Source of the DNA: Saccharospirillum alexandrii | Lineage (GTDB): Bacteria > Pseudomonadota > Gammaproteobacteria > Pseudomonadales > Natronospirillaceae | NCBI RefSeq assembly: GCF_004000275.1 | Contig: NZ_RCIP01000002.1 | Span: 1,179,782-1,243,781, forward strand | Direction: 5' to 3' | DNA: 64,000 nucleotides | Shown: positions 1 through 9,446 of the stretch, piece after piece | Layout of the letters: every line of letters starts with the position of its first letter | How positions within the stretch are numbered: the first letter of the stretch is position 1 | The notes under the pieces: generated by a model | What the model was told of the DNA's origin: nothing | What the model saw: only the letters and a program-made list of their open reading frames with translations | Databases searched by the model: none | Program-made: the position numbers and the translations under genes

Positions 1-1275
1 CTGGCCCCCGGCACGCTGACCCCCGCTGACATCAGCCCCGAAAAGGAAGGGGACGCCTGGCTGGGCAGCAGAATCATCAAGGTCTACAGCAAGGATTGGC
101 TGACCGGCGCCAGCCGCTTCGCCAGCCTGCTGCTCAGTTATCTGATCGACGAAGCGGAATCTGCCGCTGAGACCTTTGCCACCCTGCAGGATACCGCCGA
201 AGCGGGGCAAGGGTATCAGGGCACCGGCGTGCTTCAGGTGCCACACATCGATAGCCTGCACCCGAGCCGCGACACCGAACTGACCGACCTGCCAGCGACA
301 ACAGACGGGAAAGACCCGGCGCAAAATGGCGAACAGGGCGTGAGCGCCCGGGGCCAGGCACTGGAACCCCAGGATGCGTTCGAGATCCTCAAAGCCGCCG
401 GTGTCGACATCACCCGGCACGATGCAGCCGTGCGCTACTATCGCGATGCGGTCCGCCCTTATTTGCTGCCGTTTCCCGCCCGGGTCACGCCCAGCCCGGG
501 GGAGTTTCTGCGCGAAGGCGTCGAGGTCTGGCAGGCCGGTGGCGACCCCGCCGATATCGACTGGTTCGCCACCTTGCTGGCAGGTAACCCGCCCATTCCG
601 GGGTTTACCACCCAGAAAGCCGTGTACGGACAAGACAACCCGGATGCGCAGCACCATCAACCCTGTGATCTCGACCTCTACGTCGACAGTTCGGGCTCCA
701 TGCCCAACCCCCAGCGGCGCATATCCTACCCGGCGCTGGCCGGCGCCCTGCTCTGTGTATCGGCCCTGAGAGCCGGAGCAGCGGTGCAGGTAACCCTGTG
801 GAGCGGCGCGCATCAGTGCCTGGCCACCGAGGGGTTTATTCGCAACGAAACCGCTGCCTTGCAGGTGCTGACGGGTTTCTTTGGCGGTGGCACCAGCTTT
901 CCGCTGAAACAGCTGCGCACCACCTACGCCCAGCCCCGGCAAACCCCGACCCAGGTGGTGATGTTATCCGACGATGGCATCAGTTCGATGTTCCAGGACG
1001 ACGAAGCCGGCACGCCCGGCGAACAGATCAGCGCCCGGACCTTGCAGCACTGCCAGGGCGCCGGACACTGGGTGCTGGACTTGCCCTACGACCTGGATGA
1101 TCCCCGGTTGCAGCAATCATCCTGGCTGAAATCGGCCATGGAACGCATTCAACTGGGCCAGCAACAAGGCTGGCAGGTTTACCGGGTTAACGGGCTGGAA
1201 CCCATGCTCCAGTTCGCCCGCGAGTTTTCCAGACAATACTATGGCGCCGACGCCACATCACAGGGAGAGCGCTGA
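1..1275 (+). CDS. vWA-domain protein, 5' end outside the window
   Basis: The reading frame is open from base 1, so the N-terminus is missing; 424 residues are visible. The C-terminal half is a von Willebrand A domain. A MIDAS metal site can be read: DSSGS near base 685, a GGGTS segment near 887 supplying the threonine, and SDDG near 967. Proteins of this type often act as adaptors for MoxR-type AAA+ ATPases, so such an ATPase may lie upstream; that is inference. The part before the vWA domain (residues 1-210 of the visible portion) is not recognised. The next gene starts 3 bases after the stop, so this gene heads, or belongs to, the five-gene operon reaching 4932. Confidence 0.75.
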   Translation: MAPGTLTPADISPEKEGDAWLGSRIIKVYSKDWLTGASRFASLLLSYLIDEAESAAETFATLQDTAEAGQGYQGTGVLQVPHIDSLHPSRDTELTDLPATTDGKDPAQNGEQGVSARGQALEPQDAFEILKAAGVDITRHDAAVRYYRDAVRPYLLPFPARVTPSPGEFLREGVEVWQAGGDPADIDWFATLLAGNPPIPGFTTQKAVYGQDNPDAQHHQPCDLDLYVDSSGSMPNPQRRISYPALAGALLCVSALRAGAAVQVTLWSGAHQCLATEGFIRNETAALQVLTGFFGGGTSFPLKQLRTTYAQPRQTPTQVVMLSDDGISSMFQDDEAGTPGEQISARTLQHCQGAGHWVLDLPYDLDDPRLQQSSWLKSAMERIQLGQQQGWQVYRVNGLEPMLQFAREFSRQYYGADATSQGER

Positions 1276-1278
1276 GGC

Positions 1279-2016
1279 ATGTCTGAACTGCAAAGCGGGC
1301 CATCGATGCATCGCCTGCACCAGCGTCTGCTGGCTTACCCCGAATCCCCCGGCCCACGAGGACTGGACCTGCTCGCCGTGTTGCACGATTTGGTGCGGCG
1401 GCTTGATTCTGAGGCCACCCCAGATGCACTGGCCCCGCTGGCAAATCTGCCGCTGTGCCAGTCAGGCACGGTTGAAAGCACCGTCGTCGAACTGGATGAA
1501 GCCGAGTTCGCCCGGCTCTATCAGCAATACGAGAATCTCGATGCCGCTGTACTCGACGCCGTTGAACGGGAGACCCGGACAGCACTGGCTCAGCACGACC
1601 TGGCAAACACAGATGCAGCGCACCAGCTGCAAGCAGTAACAGCCGAGCCTCCCAGCGCGCTGTTGCAAATGGTCTGGCTCCTGGCCGACGACGCCTTTAT
1701 CGAAGCCACCCTGTTCGCTTCCGATCTGGTGAGCCTGATGCGCTCGGCCGACACCCTGATGGCGCAAACCCACCCCAACCGGCACGATGAAGACCAGCGC
1801 GAGGAACTGATTCGACTGGCACTCAATGGCCTGCGGTTAAAACCTCAGGGTGAAACCGATCGCGAAGCCCGGGACCGGCTGTTGATGGTCAGCTCAACCG
1901 AACGCGCCCGCGTGGTGGCCGCTTCGCGCGCCGCCGAGGAACGCGCCGAAGCCATCCGCCAGGCACTGGCAGAGCAGCGGGCGCGTGAAGCCGCCGATAA
2001 GTACACCCGCGAATGA
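1279..2016 (+). CDS. Unknown helical protein in the vWA operon
   Basis: A 245-residue protein that I do not recognise. It has no signal peptide and no clear membrane segment. The C-terminal 60 residues are a charged helix rich in Arg, Glu and Ala that probably forms a coiled coil. The ATG follows a purine-rich ribosome site (AGGGAGAG) and lies 3 bases after the vWA stop. Its own stop overlaps the start of the ligase gene by 4 bases (ATGA). This tight coupling suggests a stoichiometric partner of the vWA protein or the ligase, but no function can be assigned from sequence alone. Confidence 0.7.
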   Translation: MSELQSGPSMHRLHQRLLAYPESPGPRGLDLLAVLHDLVRRLDSEATPDALAPLANLPLCQSGTVESTVVELDEAEFARLYQQYENLDAAVLDAVERETRTALAQHDLANTDAAHQLQAVTAEPPSALLQMVWLLADDAFIEATLFASDLVSLMRSADTLMAQTHPNRHDEDQREELIRLALNGLRLKPQGETDREARDRLLMVSSTERARVVAASRAAEERAEAIRQALAEQRAREAADKYTRE

Positions 2017-3371
2017 CGATGAAACCGGCCCAACGACCAGTAGAAGCCGACCCCTGGGTAGACACCGAGCGCCTGCCCGGGCTAACCCCTCGGGCGGCAA
2101 CTCGCTTGCGCCAGTGCCTGGAGCACCCGGATGCACCGCGGTATACCGGGCGCAGTGGTCATCGGCTCACGGCCCAGGCGGTCAGGCAATTACACGCCGA
2201 CAAAGCCGCCATGCAGCAGCCTGATCCGCGCTGGATGCCGGCTTTTCTGGCCCGTTGCCGGCAACAGGTGCCGTACTACCGGCACTACCCCTGGCACAAT
2301 GACGTGTCGGCCTTGCCAACCACCAGCCGCCATGACCTGAGCCGCAACCTCCCCGCCTTCGTACCGGATGACATCGACCCGGCACAGCTGATCGCCTATG
2401 AAACCAGTGGCACCACCGGGCACCCGCTTACAGTACCGTCATTGCCCCTGGTCGCAGCGCGTTATCACTGCTTTCACGAACGCATCCTCAGTTGGCACGG
2501 CATTGACCTGCAATCGCTTTCGGGCAATACAGGCGTGATGCTGGTCGGCGACCAGCAACGCTGCTTTACCTATGCCTCGGTGTTGCCCTACTGGGACGAT
2601 AAAGTCCTGCTGAAAACGAACCTGAACCCGGCCGACTGGCCCGAGCCGGACGCCCGGGGCCGCTACATCGATGCCTGCAAACCCCTGCTGATCACCGGCG
2701 ACCCGCGCAGCCTGAGCACGCTGTTGAGTCTGGCGTTCAGCCATCGCCCGGCGGCAATACTATCGACCTCCATGACGCTGCTGCAGGGCCTGAAAGATCG
2801 GCTGGTGCACCGGTTTCGGTGCCCGGTTATTAACCTGTATTCGATGAACGAAGCTGGCCCCATCGCGGCCGACGACGGCAGCGGCAACGGCCTGCGCCTG
2901 GTTCAGTCGACGCTTCAGGTAGAGATTCTGGATCGCCAGGGCAAGCCAGTAACAACGCCCGCCGAGCGCGGCGAAATCACCCTGACCGGCGGCTTTAACC
3001 CCTGCCTGCCCCTGCTACGCTACCGTACCGGCGATTACGCCTGCCTGATCGAAGACACACGGGGCCGACGCTATCTGCAACAACTGGATGGTCGCCCGCC
3101 GGTCCGGTATAAAACCGCTACAGGCTGGCTCAACAACGTCGACATCACCCATATCTTGCAGCCCTTTGGCCTGGCTCAGTATCAATTGCATCAGGATCAA
3201 CGCGGCGGGCTGACACTCGGCGTGCTGGGAAACGCCAATCACGCCGCTCTGGAGCGCGCACTGGGCAACGCCTTTGGTGCCGGGTTCCCAATTCGCATCA
3301 ATCACCTCCAAACCAAAGCCGACAAACTCATTCAATACACCAGCCACTACCCCGGAGCCCACAACGGATGA
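2013..3371 (+). CDS. Adenylate-forming ligase, phenylacetate-CoA ligase-like
   Basis: A 452-residue member of the ANL (acyl-activating) superfamily, closest in style to phenylacetate-CoA ligase and CapK-like proteins. Visible motifs are the phosphate-binding loop YETSGTTGHP near residue 130, the adenine-site NLYSMNEAG near 272 and RYRTGDYACL near 336. Such enzymes make an acyl-adenylate from a carboxylate and ATP, then usually pass the acyl group to a thiol. The substrate is unknown. No aromatic catabolism genes are nearby: the neighbours are a vWA protein upstream and NAD salvage genes downstream, with 4-base overlaps on both sides. The C-terminal part is shorter than in CoA ligases, so the acceptor may not be CoA (inference). 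Confidence 0.75.
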   Translation: MTMKPAQRPVEADPWVDTERLPGLTPRAATRLRQCLEHPDAPRYTGRSGHRLTAQAVRQLHADKAAMQQPDPRWMPAFLARCRQQVPYYRHYPWHNDVSALPTTSRHDLSRNLPAFVPDDIDPAQLIAYETSGTTGHPLTVPSLPLVAARYHCFHERILSWHGIDLQSLSGNTGVMLVGDQQRCFTYASVLPYWDDKVLLKTNLNPADWPEPDARGRYIDACKPLLITGDPRSLSTLLSLAFSHRPAAILSTSMTLLQGLKDRLVHRFRCPVINLYSMNEAGPIAADDGSGNGLRLVQSTLQVEILDRQGKPVTTPAERGEITLTGGFNPCLPLLRYRTGDYACLIEDTRGRRYLQQLDGRPPVRYKTATGWLNNVDITHILQPFGLAQYQLHQDQRGGLTLGVLGNANHAALERALGNAFGAGFPIRINHLQTKADKLIQYTSHYPGAHNG

Positions 3372-3949
3372 CCAGCCTGACCCTGCTGGAATACAGCGCC
3401 AACGCCTTTTTTCTGAGCAGTGTGTTTCTCGCCGCTCGCAACCATCGCCACACCTGGACACTCGGCATCATCGGTTGTGTGCTGTTTGGCGTGTTGTTCT
3501 ATCAGGTGCAACTCTACGCCGATGCCACCCTGATGGTGTTCTACATCGGCACCAGTGTCATTGGCTGGCAACAATGGCAACGCGGCGGTGCCGCCGCAGA
3601 GATTCAGCGCACGCCCTGGCCTATGCTCGGGCTGTTCAGCCTGATCGCCACGGGAACCTTGCTGGTCTATGGCTACATCCTGTACCTGAACACCGATGCC
3701 TATGCACCCTTCGCCGATTCAGCAGTGCTGACCTTCAGCGTGCTGGCGCAGCTGCTGTTAATGAAACGCCGCCTTGAGACCTGGTGGTTCTGGCTGATCG
3801 TCAACACCGTTGCCGTTCCGCTCTACGCCTCGCGCGGCCTGAGCTTGACGGCGATTGTTTATGTAGGCTTCTGGCTTAACGCCTGCTACGGCCTCTGGCG
3901 CTGGCACCGGGAACTGAGGGCTGAATGTCTCGCTTCCGAACCGGCCTAG
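3368..3949 (+). CDS. pnuC: PnuC-like nicotinamide riboside transporter
   Basis: A 193-residue inner-membrane protein with about seven hydrophobic segments. It carries the PnuC-type N-terminal pattern and a conserved Gly-Trp-Gln-Gln-Trp motif near residues 66-70. PnuC proteins are facilitators that take up nicotinamide riboside, trapped inside by phosphorylation. The next gene encodes the matching kinase, which strongly supports this role. It overlaps the ligase by 4 bases and the nadR-like gene by 25 bases, so translation is coupled throughout. Confidence 0.88.
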   Translation: MTSLTLLEYSANAFFLSSVFLAARNHRHTWTLGIIGCVLFGVLFYQVQLYADATLMVFYIGTSVIGWQQWQRGGAAAEIQRTPWPMLGLFSLIATGTLLVYGYILYLNTDAYAPFADSAVLTFSVLAQLLLMKRRLETWWFWLIVNTVAVPLYASRGLSLTAIVYVGFWLNACYGLWRWHRELRAECLASEPA

Positions 3950-4932
3950 TCGTCGGCAAGTTCTCGCCCCTGCACGCCGGTCATCGCTATCTGCTCGAAT
4001 GCGCGGAATCGGCTTGTGACCGGCTGATCGTGCTTAGCTATTCGCGGCCCGAATTCGCCGGTTGTACCGCTGACTTGCGACGCCTCTGGCTGGCGCAAGC
4101 AATGCCCACTGTTGAACACCAGGTCCTGGATGCCATCGATGCGGTTCGCCTTGGGCTGTCGATGCCCCGGAACGACGCGAGCGATGAGCACCAGCGCCAA
4201 TTCTGCGCTGACCTGATCGATCTCCGGCTGCAAACGACGGTGGATGCGGTGTTCAGCAGTGAAGACTACGGCCCGGGGTTCGCTGATTTTCTTTCGGCCC
4301 ACTGGCAGCAGCCGGTCGAGTCTGTGGTGGTTGACCGGGACCGGATCCGATTTCCGGTCAGTGGCACGTCATTGCGCAGTCAACCCAATACTGAGTGGGT
4401 CGAGCCGCCCGTCTACGCGGCCCAGACCTGCCAGCGCATCGCTGTGCTCGGCGCTGAATCGACCGGGAAAACGTGCTTAAGCCAATGGTTGGCCGAGCAA
4501 CGCAATTGGCCCTGGGTCGCTGAATTCGGGCGCGAGTTCTGGCATGAGCGTGGCGGTGCTCTAACATCAGATGACCTGCTGACCATCGCCCGCACTCAGG
4601 TAGACCGGGAAAACCAGGCCGTACAACAGGCCCTGGCCATGGGAAAGACCGGCATCGTCTGTGACACCACCCCATTGACGACGTTGATTTACCATCAACT
4701 GATGTTCGACGTGCCCCCACCGGCTGAGCTGGTGGCTCTGGCCGAACGCCCCTACCACCAGTTGTGGCTCTGCGCCGCCGATTTTCCGATGGTGCAGGAC
4801 GGCACCCGCAGCCCGGAAGCCTTCCGTCAGCAACAGCAAGCCCAATACCACAGGGAGCTGGCGGAGCGCGGTTTGAACCCTCATCATCTGACCGGCTCGT
4901 TGTCCGAGCGCCAGCGCCACTTGCTGTCGTGA
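3925..4932 (+). CDS. nadR: NadR-like NMN adenylyltransferase / ribosylnicotinamide kinase
   Basis: A bifunctional 335-residue NAD salvage enzyme. Residues 1-160 form the nucleotidyltransferase domain, with the PLHAGH motif near residue 15 and a SGTSLR motif near residue 147; this domain converts NMN and ATP to NAD. Residues 170-335 form the kinase domain, with the Walker A loop GAESTGKT near residue 176, which phosphorylates nicotinamide riboside. The N-terminal helix-turn-helix of enteric NadR is absent, so this protein is an enzyme only and not a repressor. It sits directly after pnuC with a 25-base overlap, which is the classic import-and-trap pair. Confidence 0.9.
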   Translation: MSRFRTGLVVGKFSPLHAGHRYLLECAESACDRLIVLSYSRPEFAGCTADLRRLWLAQAMPTVEHQVLDAIDAVRLGLSMPRNDASDEHQRQFCADLIDLRLQTTVDAVFSSEDYGPGFADFLSAHWQQPVESVVVDRDRIRFPVSGTSLRSQPNTEWVEPPVYAAQTCQRIAVLGAESTGKTCLSQWLAEQRNWPWVAEFGREFWHERGGALTSDDLLTIARTQVDRENQAVQQALAMGKTGIVCDTTPLTTLIYHQLMFDVPPPAELVALAERPYHQLWLCAADFPMVQDGTRSPEAFRQQQQAQYHRELAERGLNPHHLTGSLSERQRHLLS

Positions 4933-4990
4933 CACAGGACACGCCCCGGCGTTAGGATGAACAGACCCGAGCCGATCAACGAGGCCGACG

Positions 4991-6682
4991 ATGAAACACC
5001 CAGATCCCCAGCCCTTCGACCGCGACCACCACCTGGCTCAACCGAATACGCACGAGGTGTTCAATCAGCCTGCGCCTCTGGCTGACTACAACCTGTACCA
5101 TAGCGACCGCGCCCTGCAGCACTGGATTGGCGTCTTTGGCGGCCACTGGTCCGAGGCGGACTTATCCGCCTACGGCGCTCGCTGCGGTGGTGATCTGATC
5201 GACGCCGGTTTTGCCGCCAACATCGTCGAACCGACCTTTCACTCGCACGATCGCTTCGGCGAGCGCATCGACGAGGTTCGCTTTCACCCGGCCTACCATG
5301 AATTGATGAAAACCGCCGTTGAAGCGGGCGTTCCATCCCTGCCCTGGCGCGAGCGCAAAGCGGGGGCTCACGTTGCCCGGGCTGGGCTCGAATACCTGCA
5401 CATGCACGCCGACGCCGGTTCTGCCTGCCCACTGACCATGACCTTTGCGGCGGTACCGGCCATCGCCGGCACAGAATCGGTCGCCAAAGACTGGCTGCCG
5501 AAAATAACCGCCCGCCACTACGACCCGAGAAACGTTCCGTTTTTTGAGAAAGCAGGGTTAACCATCGGCATGGCGATGACCGAGAAACAGGGTGGCTCCG
5601 ACGTGCGCGCCAACACCACCAGGGCCTACCCAATTAGCACACGAGGTCCGGGCGAGCGCTACGAACTGATCGGCCATAAATGGTTCTGCTCTGCCCCCAT
5701 GTGCGACGCCTTCCTGACCCTCGCGCAAACCGAGGCCGGTTTGTCCTGTTTCCTGCTGCCGCGCTGGCGGCCCGATGGCACCAAGAACGCTCTGTTTATT
5801 CAACGCCTGAAGGACAAGCTAGGCAACCGCTCCAACGCCTCCTCGGAAATCGAATTCCGCGGTGCCGAAGCCTGGCTGCTGGGCGAGGAAGGCAGGGGCG
5901 TACCGACCATCATCGAAATGGTCGCGATGACCCGCTTTGATTGCACTGTCGGCTCCGCCGCCCTGATCCGCGCCGCCACCGCCCAGGCTCTGCACCACAC
6001 CTCGGGCCGGTCAGCTTTCGGCAAAGCCCTGCATGACCAGCCACTGATGCAAAACGTTCTGGCGGATCTGGCCATCGAATCCGAAGCGGCGCTGGCACTG
6101 GCCCTGCGCATCGGCCACTCACTGGACCAGGCGGCCGACTCGGAACACGAAGGCCTGCTGGCCAGACTGACCAACCCGATCGGCAAATACTGGGTCTGCA
6201 AACGCACCCCGCACCTGACCTACGAGGCCATGGAATGCATTGGTGGCGTGGGCTATGTTGAAGAGAACGTCTTGCCGCGTCTCTACCGGGAGGCCCCTGT
6301 CAACGCCATCTGGGAAGGCTCGGGCAACATTCAGTGCCTCGATGTGCTGCGCGCGGTCCAGAAGACCCCGGACGCCCTGACCGCCCTGTTCAAAGAACTC
6401 GATCAGGCCCGCACCGAATCTCCCCGCTACGACGCTTATCTGGATCAACTAAAACGGGACTGGGCCAACACGTCTGACCTTGAATACCGCGCGCGCGCCC
6501 TGGTCGACCCCATGGCCCTGGCCCTCCAGGCCAGCATCCTGCTCCGCCACGGCGACGCCAACATCGCCGACGCCTTCATCGCCTCACGGCTAACGCCAGG
6601 CACCCAGGTCAACCTGGGCGGGCTACCCACGGGAATCCATTGCAAGGGAATCATTGACCGGGCGGTGCCTCTGGTAGGCTAG
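4991..6682 (+). CDS. aidB: AidB-type acyl-CoA dehydrogenase
   Basis: A 563-residue flavoprotein of the acyl-CoA dehydrogenase family. The N-terminal THEVFNQPAPL stretch, the central MTEKQGGSDVRANTT segment and the C-terminal ECIGGVGYVEE region match the AidB subfamily. Its length is also that of AidB (about 540-560) rather than that of catabolic dehydrogenases (about 390). E. coli AidB is induced in the adaptive response to alkylation and binds DNA, and its exact enzymatic role is unsettled. No ada, alkA or alkB lies beside it here. It is probably monocistronic: 58 bases separate it from nadR and a structured repeat follows it. Confidence 0.9.
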   Translation: MKHPDPQPFDRDHHLAQPNTHEVFNQPAPLADYNLYHSDRALQHWIGVFGGHWSEADLSAYGARCGGDLIDAGFAANIVEPTFHSHDRFGERIDEVRFHPAYHELMKTAVEAGVPSLPWRERKAGAHVARAGLEYLHMHADAGSACPLTMTFAAVPAIAGTESVAKDWLPKITARHYDPRNVPFFEKAGLTIGMAMTEKQGGSDVRANTTRAYPISTRGPGERYELIGHKWFCSAPMCDAFLTLAQTEAGLSCFLLPRWRPDGTKNALFIQRLKDKLGNRSNASSEIEFRGAEAWLLGEEGRGVPTIIEMVAMTRFDCTVGSAALIRAATAQALHHTSGRSAFGKALHDQPLMQNVLADLAIESEAALALALRIGHSLDQAADSEHEGLLARLTNPIGKYWVCKRTPHLTYEAMECIGGVGYVEENVLPRLYREAPVNAIWEGSGNIQCLDVLRAVQKTPDALTALFKELDQARTESPRYDAYLDQLKRDWANTSDLEYRARALVDPMALALQASILLRHGDANIADAFIASRLTPGTQVNLGGLPTGIHCKGIIDRAVPLVG

Positions 6683-6728
6683 TGGCTGCCTTCGTTGCGG
6701 CACGGTTCTATTGAGTGGCTGGAGTTCG

Positions 6729-6910
6729 TGCTGACCACCGGGTAGACCTGACCGGGGCCGGCATGAACCCATCCATGGGGCCTAGACTTCGGGATATGAA
6801 TCCCCTCCATGGGATTCACCCTCCGGGCTCGCTACGCTCATGCTAAAACGCTCCCGGCGTTTTAGTCCATGCCTCAGACTTCCCCGGTCAGGTCTACCCG
6901 GCAGCCAGCA
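6729..6910. repeat. Structured intergenic repeat, family B copy 1 (hybrid)
   Basis: A long inverted repeat closes this element: 6738-6757 pairs perfectly over 20 bases with 6882-6901, and weaker pairing extends to 6729 and 6910. Inside are a GGCATG/CATGCC pair (6760/6868), a GAATCCC..GGGATTC hairpin near 6798-6818 and an AAAACGC..GCGTTTT hairpin near 6845-6863. The segment GAACCCATCCATGGGGCCTAG at the left inner edge is shared with family A, so this copy joins both families. Related copies lie at 20875-21058 and 40700-40883. It contains no open frame of note. Confidence 0.8.
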
Positions 6911-6966
6911 CTTGGTTTGGCGGGTAATTTAGGTGTACGGACAGCTAAATTTATTGGCACGTACAA

Positions 6967-7440
6967 CTAACGAGTACAGGTCACCGTCGTCGCATCGGCT
7001 TCATTAGTCCGTTCTACAAGACGATTCCGGGTCAGCTCAACAATGGTGCTGACAGACTCGGATTCCTGCATCATGCCGGCTTCCATCTGCGGGATCATCA
7101 TATCCACCATGGGGTTGGGTTCACCCAGATTTTCGGCGCTGACTTCAGTCGTGGTCGTTGTGAGCTGATCGCCCTCAAGTGACCAGTTGCCGCTGCCAGC
7201 AACACCCAGATTCATCGGGGCCATCGACGGCACTTCCATGTTCATGGTCATATCATAGACAGCGGTTCGGTCAGCGCGATAGTTGACCTTCAACTGCATA
7301 TCGAGCTCCACACCATCAGTGGTTTCCGAATAATCGCAGTTCCAGGTGCCCACCAGCAGATCAGGGTCGGGCTCAGCCAGCGCCAGAGGGGCCAGGGAGG
7401 CGATGAACAGGCCTGCGGTGAGCTTTGCAATCGGTTTCAT
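6967..7440 (-). CDS. Exported protein of unknown function
   Basis: A 157-residue protein with a clear Sec signal peptide (MKPIAKLTAGLFIASLAPLALA) and a likely cut after Ala-22. The mature part is acidic, begins with a GTWNCDY motif and contains two cysteines that could form a disulphide. It resembles small lipocalin-like or THAP4-like periplasmic proteins in its 'LVGTWNC' start, but I cannot name a family with confidence. It is transcribed alone toward the repeat element. Its ribosome site (AAGGAAGACCC before ATG) is good. Confidence 0.7.
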   Translation of the reverse strand: MKPIAKLTAGLFIASLAPLALAEPDPDLLVGTWNCDYSETTDGVELDMQLKVNYRADRTAVYDMTMNMEVPSMAPMNLGVAGSGNWSLEGDQLTTTTTEVSAENLGEPNPMVDMMIPQMEAGMMQESESVSTIVELTRNRLVERTNEADATTVTCTR

Positions 7441-7643
7441 GGGTCTTCCTTAACGGATAAATGAACCCGGAGTATACCCATTCAACTGTGATTTGTTCAG
7501 GACCCGCCTCACAATAGTCGCCTTCGAATCCGTTGGGTTATATCACTCTGAACGGGGTTGATTCTGCACAAGGTTGAGCGATGGAGGCTTCATTTTCCGG
7601 AGCTGCTTCATTACTCTGCGCTCAAACCTCACAGGAACACCAC

Positions 7644-9341
7644 TTGACTACAACTTTCACTACTCACACATACGATCGCGCCTGGTGGAAAGAAGCCGTG
7701 GTGTACCAGATTTATCCGCGCAGCTTTATGGACAGCAATGGCGACGGCATTGGAGATCTGAACGGTATTATCCGCAAGCTCGACTACTTGCAGGAACTTG
7801 GGGTAACGGTGCTCTGGTTGTGCCCTATTTTCTCGTCGCCGAACGACGACAATGGGTATGACATCAGTGACTATCAGAACATCATGGCCGACTTCGGTAC
7901 GCTTGCCGATTTTGATCGCTTGTTGGAGGAAGCCCACAAGCGCGGCTTGCGCATCTTGCTCGACCTGGTGTTGAACCACAGCAGTGATGAACACCCCTGG
8001 TTTCTTGAATCACGCTCATCGAAAACCAACCCGAAACGGGACTGGTACATCTGGCGCGAGGGCAAGAGTGGCCAGCCACCCAATAACTGGGAAAGCATTT
8101 TTAACGAGTCGGTGTGGGAATACGATGCGGCGACCGATGAATATTTCATGCACGTCTTTTCACGCAAACAGCCCGACCTGAACTGGGAAAACACCGAGAT
8201 GCGCGCCGCCCTGTACGACATGGTGCGCTGGTGGCTCGACAAAGGCGTCGACGGGTTTCGCATTGATGCCATCTCCCACATTCGCAAGCTACCGGGTTTG
8301 CCAGACATGCCGAACCCCAAGGGGCTGCCGACCGTGCCCTCCGCCGCCGGCCACATGAACGTCGATGGCGTGATGGATTACATCAGTGACCTGTGCGCCA
8401 ACACCTTTGCCCACTACGACATCATGACCGTCGGCGAGGCCAATGGCGTCACCGTCGATCAGGCGCCCGAGTGGGTCGCGCCCGAACAACGCAACTTCAA
8501 CATGCTGTTTCAGTTCGAACAGCTCAAACTCTGGCAAACCGACGGCGCTGCCGGGCTCGATCTGCCGCACCTGAAACAGGTGCTGACGCGCTGGCAAAAA
8601 GGGCTGGAAGGCCAGGGCTGGAATGCCTTGTTTGTCGAAAACCACGACATACCCCGCATTGTTTCAACCTGGGGGGATGACGACCATTACTGGCGAGAGA
8701 GCGCCACCGCCATCGCCACCCTCTATTTCCTGATGCAGGGCACGCCCTTTATTTACCAGGGCCAGGAACTGGGCATGACCAACTACCCCTTCACTGAGCT
8801 GCAGCAATTCGACGACGTGGCCATCCACAACCTGGCCCGACAGCGCCGCGAACAGGGCTGGGGGGAAGAGGATATTCTCACCAGCATTCGCGACAACGCC
8901 CGCGACAATTCACGTACTCCCATGCAATGGGACAGCAGCGAACACGGTGGCTTTACCACCGGCACCCCCTGGCTCGCCGTAAACCCCAACACCCGTAATA
9001 TCAACGTCGCCAGCCAACAACAGGATTCGAATTCGGTATTGGCTTATTACCAGCAACTGATTCGCCTGCGTCGCGAACACCCGACGCTCATTTACGGCCA
9101 ATACGATCTGATGCTGGAAGAGCACCCGCAGATTTTTGCCTACCGCCGCAGCGGAGATGATCGGTTTATTGTGCTGTGCAACCTGAGCGGTCAACCCGCA
9201 GCGGTCGATCCGGCACCGGTTGATCTGGACAACGCGGCCCTGGTGCTTGGAAATCAGCCAGCCGACGCGGCACGCCATTCATTAACATTGGCACCTTTCG
9301 AGGCACGGGTGTACCGGATTCGCAGCGCAAACACCGCTTAG
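7644..9341 (+). CDS. GH13 alpha-glucosidase / oligo-1,6-glucosidase
   Basis: A glycoside hydrolase family 13 enzyme of about 565 residues that hydrolyses alpha-glucosidic bonds in maltose- or isomaltose-type sugars. The catalytic triad can be read: the nucleophile Asp in GFRIDAISH, the acid/base Glu in VGEANG and the transition-state Asp in ENHDIPR. The family motif AVVYQIYPRSF is near the N-terminus, and there is no signal peptide, so the enzyme is cytoplasmic. I place the start at TTG 7644 because AGGA (7633-7636) precedes it by 7 bases and the protein then begins just before the conserved region. The frame does extend to an ATG at 7581, which would add 21 unconserved residues. No sugar transporter is adjacent. 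Confidence 0.9.
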   Translation: MTTTFTTHTYDRAWWKEAVVYQIYPRSFMDSNGDGIGDLNGIIRKLDYLQELGVTVLWLCPIFSSPNDDNGYDISDYQNIMADFGTLADFDRLLEEAHKRGLRILLDLVLNHSSDEHPWFLESRSSKTNPKRDWYIWREGKSGQPPNNWESIFNESVWEYDAATDEYFMHVFSRKQPDLNWENTEMRAALYDMVRWWLDKGVDGFRIDAISHIRKLPGLPDMPNPKGLPTVPSAAGHMNVDGVMDYISDLCANTFAHYDIMTVGEANGVTVDQAPEWVAPEQRNFNMLFQFEQLKLWQTDGAAGLDLPHLKQVLTRWQKGLEGQGWNALFVENHDIPRIVSTWGDDDHYWRESATAIATLYFLMQGTPFIYQGQELGMTNYPFTELQQFDDVAIHNLARQRREQGWGEEDILTSIRDNARDNSRTPMQWDSSEHGGFTTGTPWLAVNPNTRNINVASQQQDSNSVLAYYQQLIRLRREHPTLIYGQYDLMLEEHPQIFAYRRSGDDRFIVLCNLSGQPAAVDPAPVDLDNAALVLGNQPADAARHSLTLAPFEARVYRIRSANTA

Positions 9342-9446
9342 CAGGCTGGTAAACACGCATCGTAATCCATCAACCTGCTACCGGAACACGGCCGTCCCGG
9401 TAATTTCGCGCTGTCTGGTTCTCGTGGCTTGGAAAAGGCAGGAGGC

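Noticed and set aside
7581-7643. ATG 7581 as the glucosidase start.
   Set aside because: It would add 21 residues without family conservation and has no good ribosome site, whereas TTG 7644 has AGGA at the right distance.
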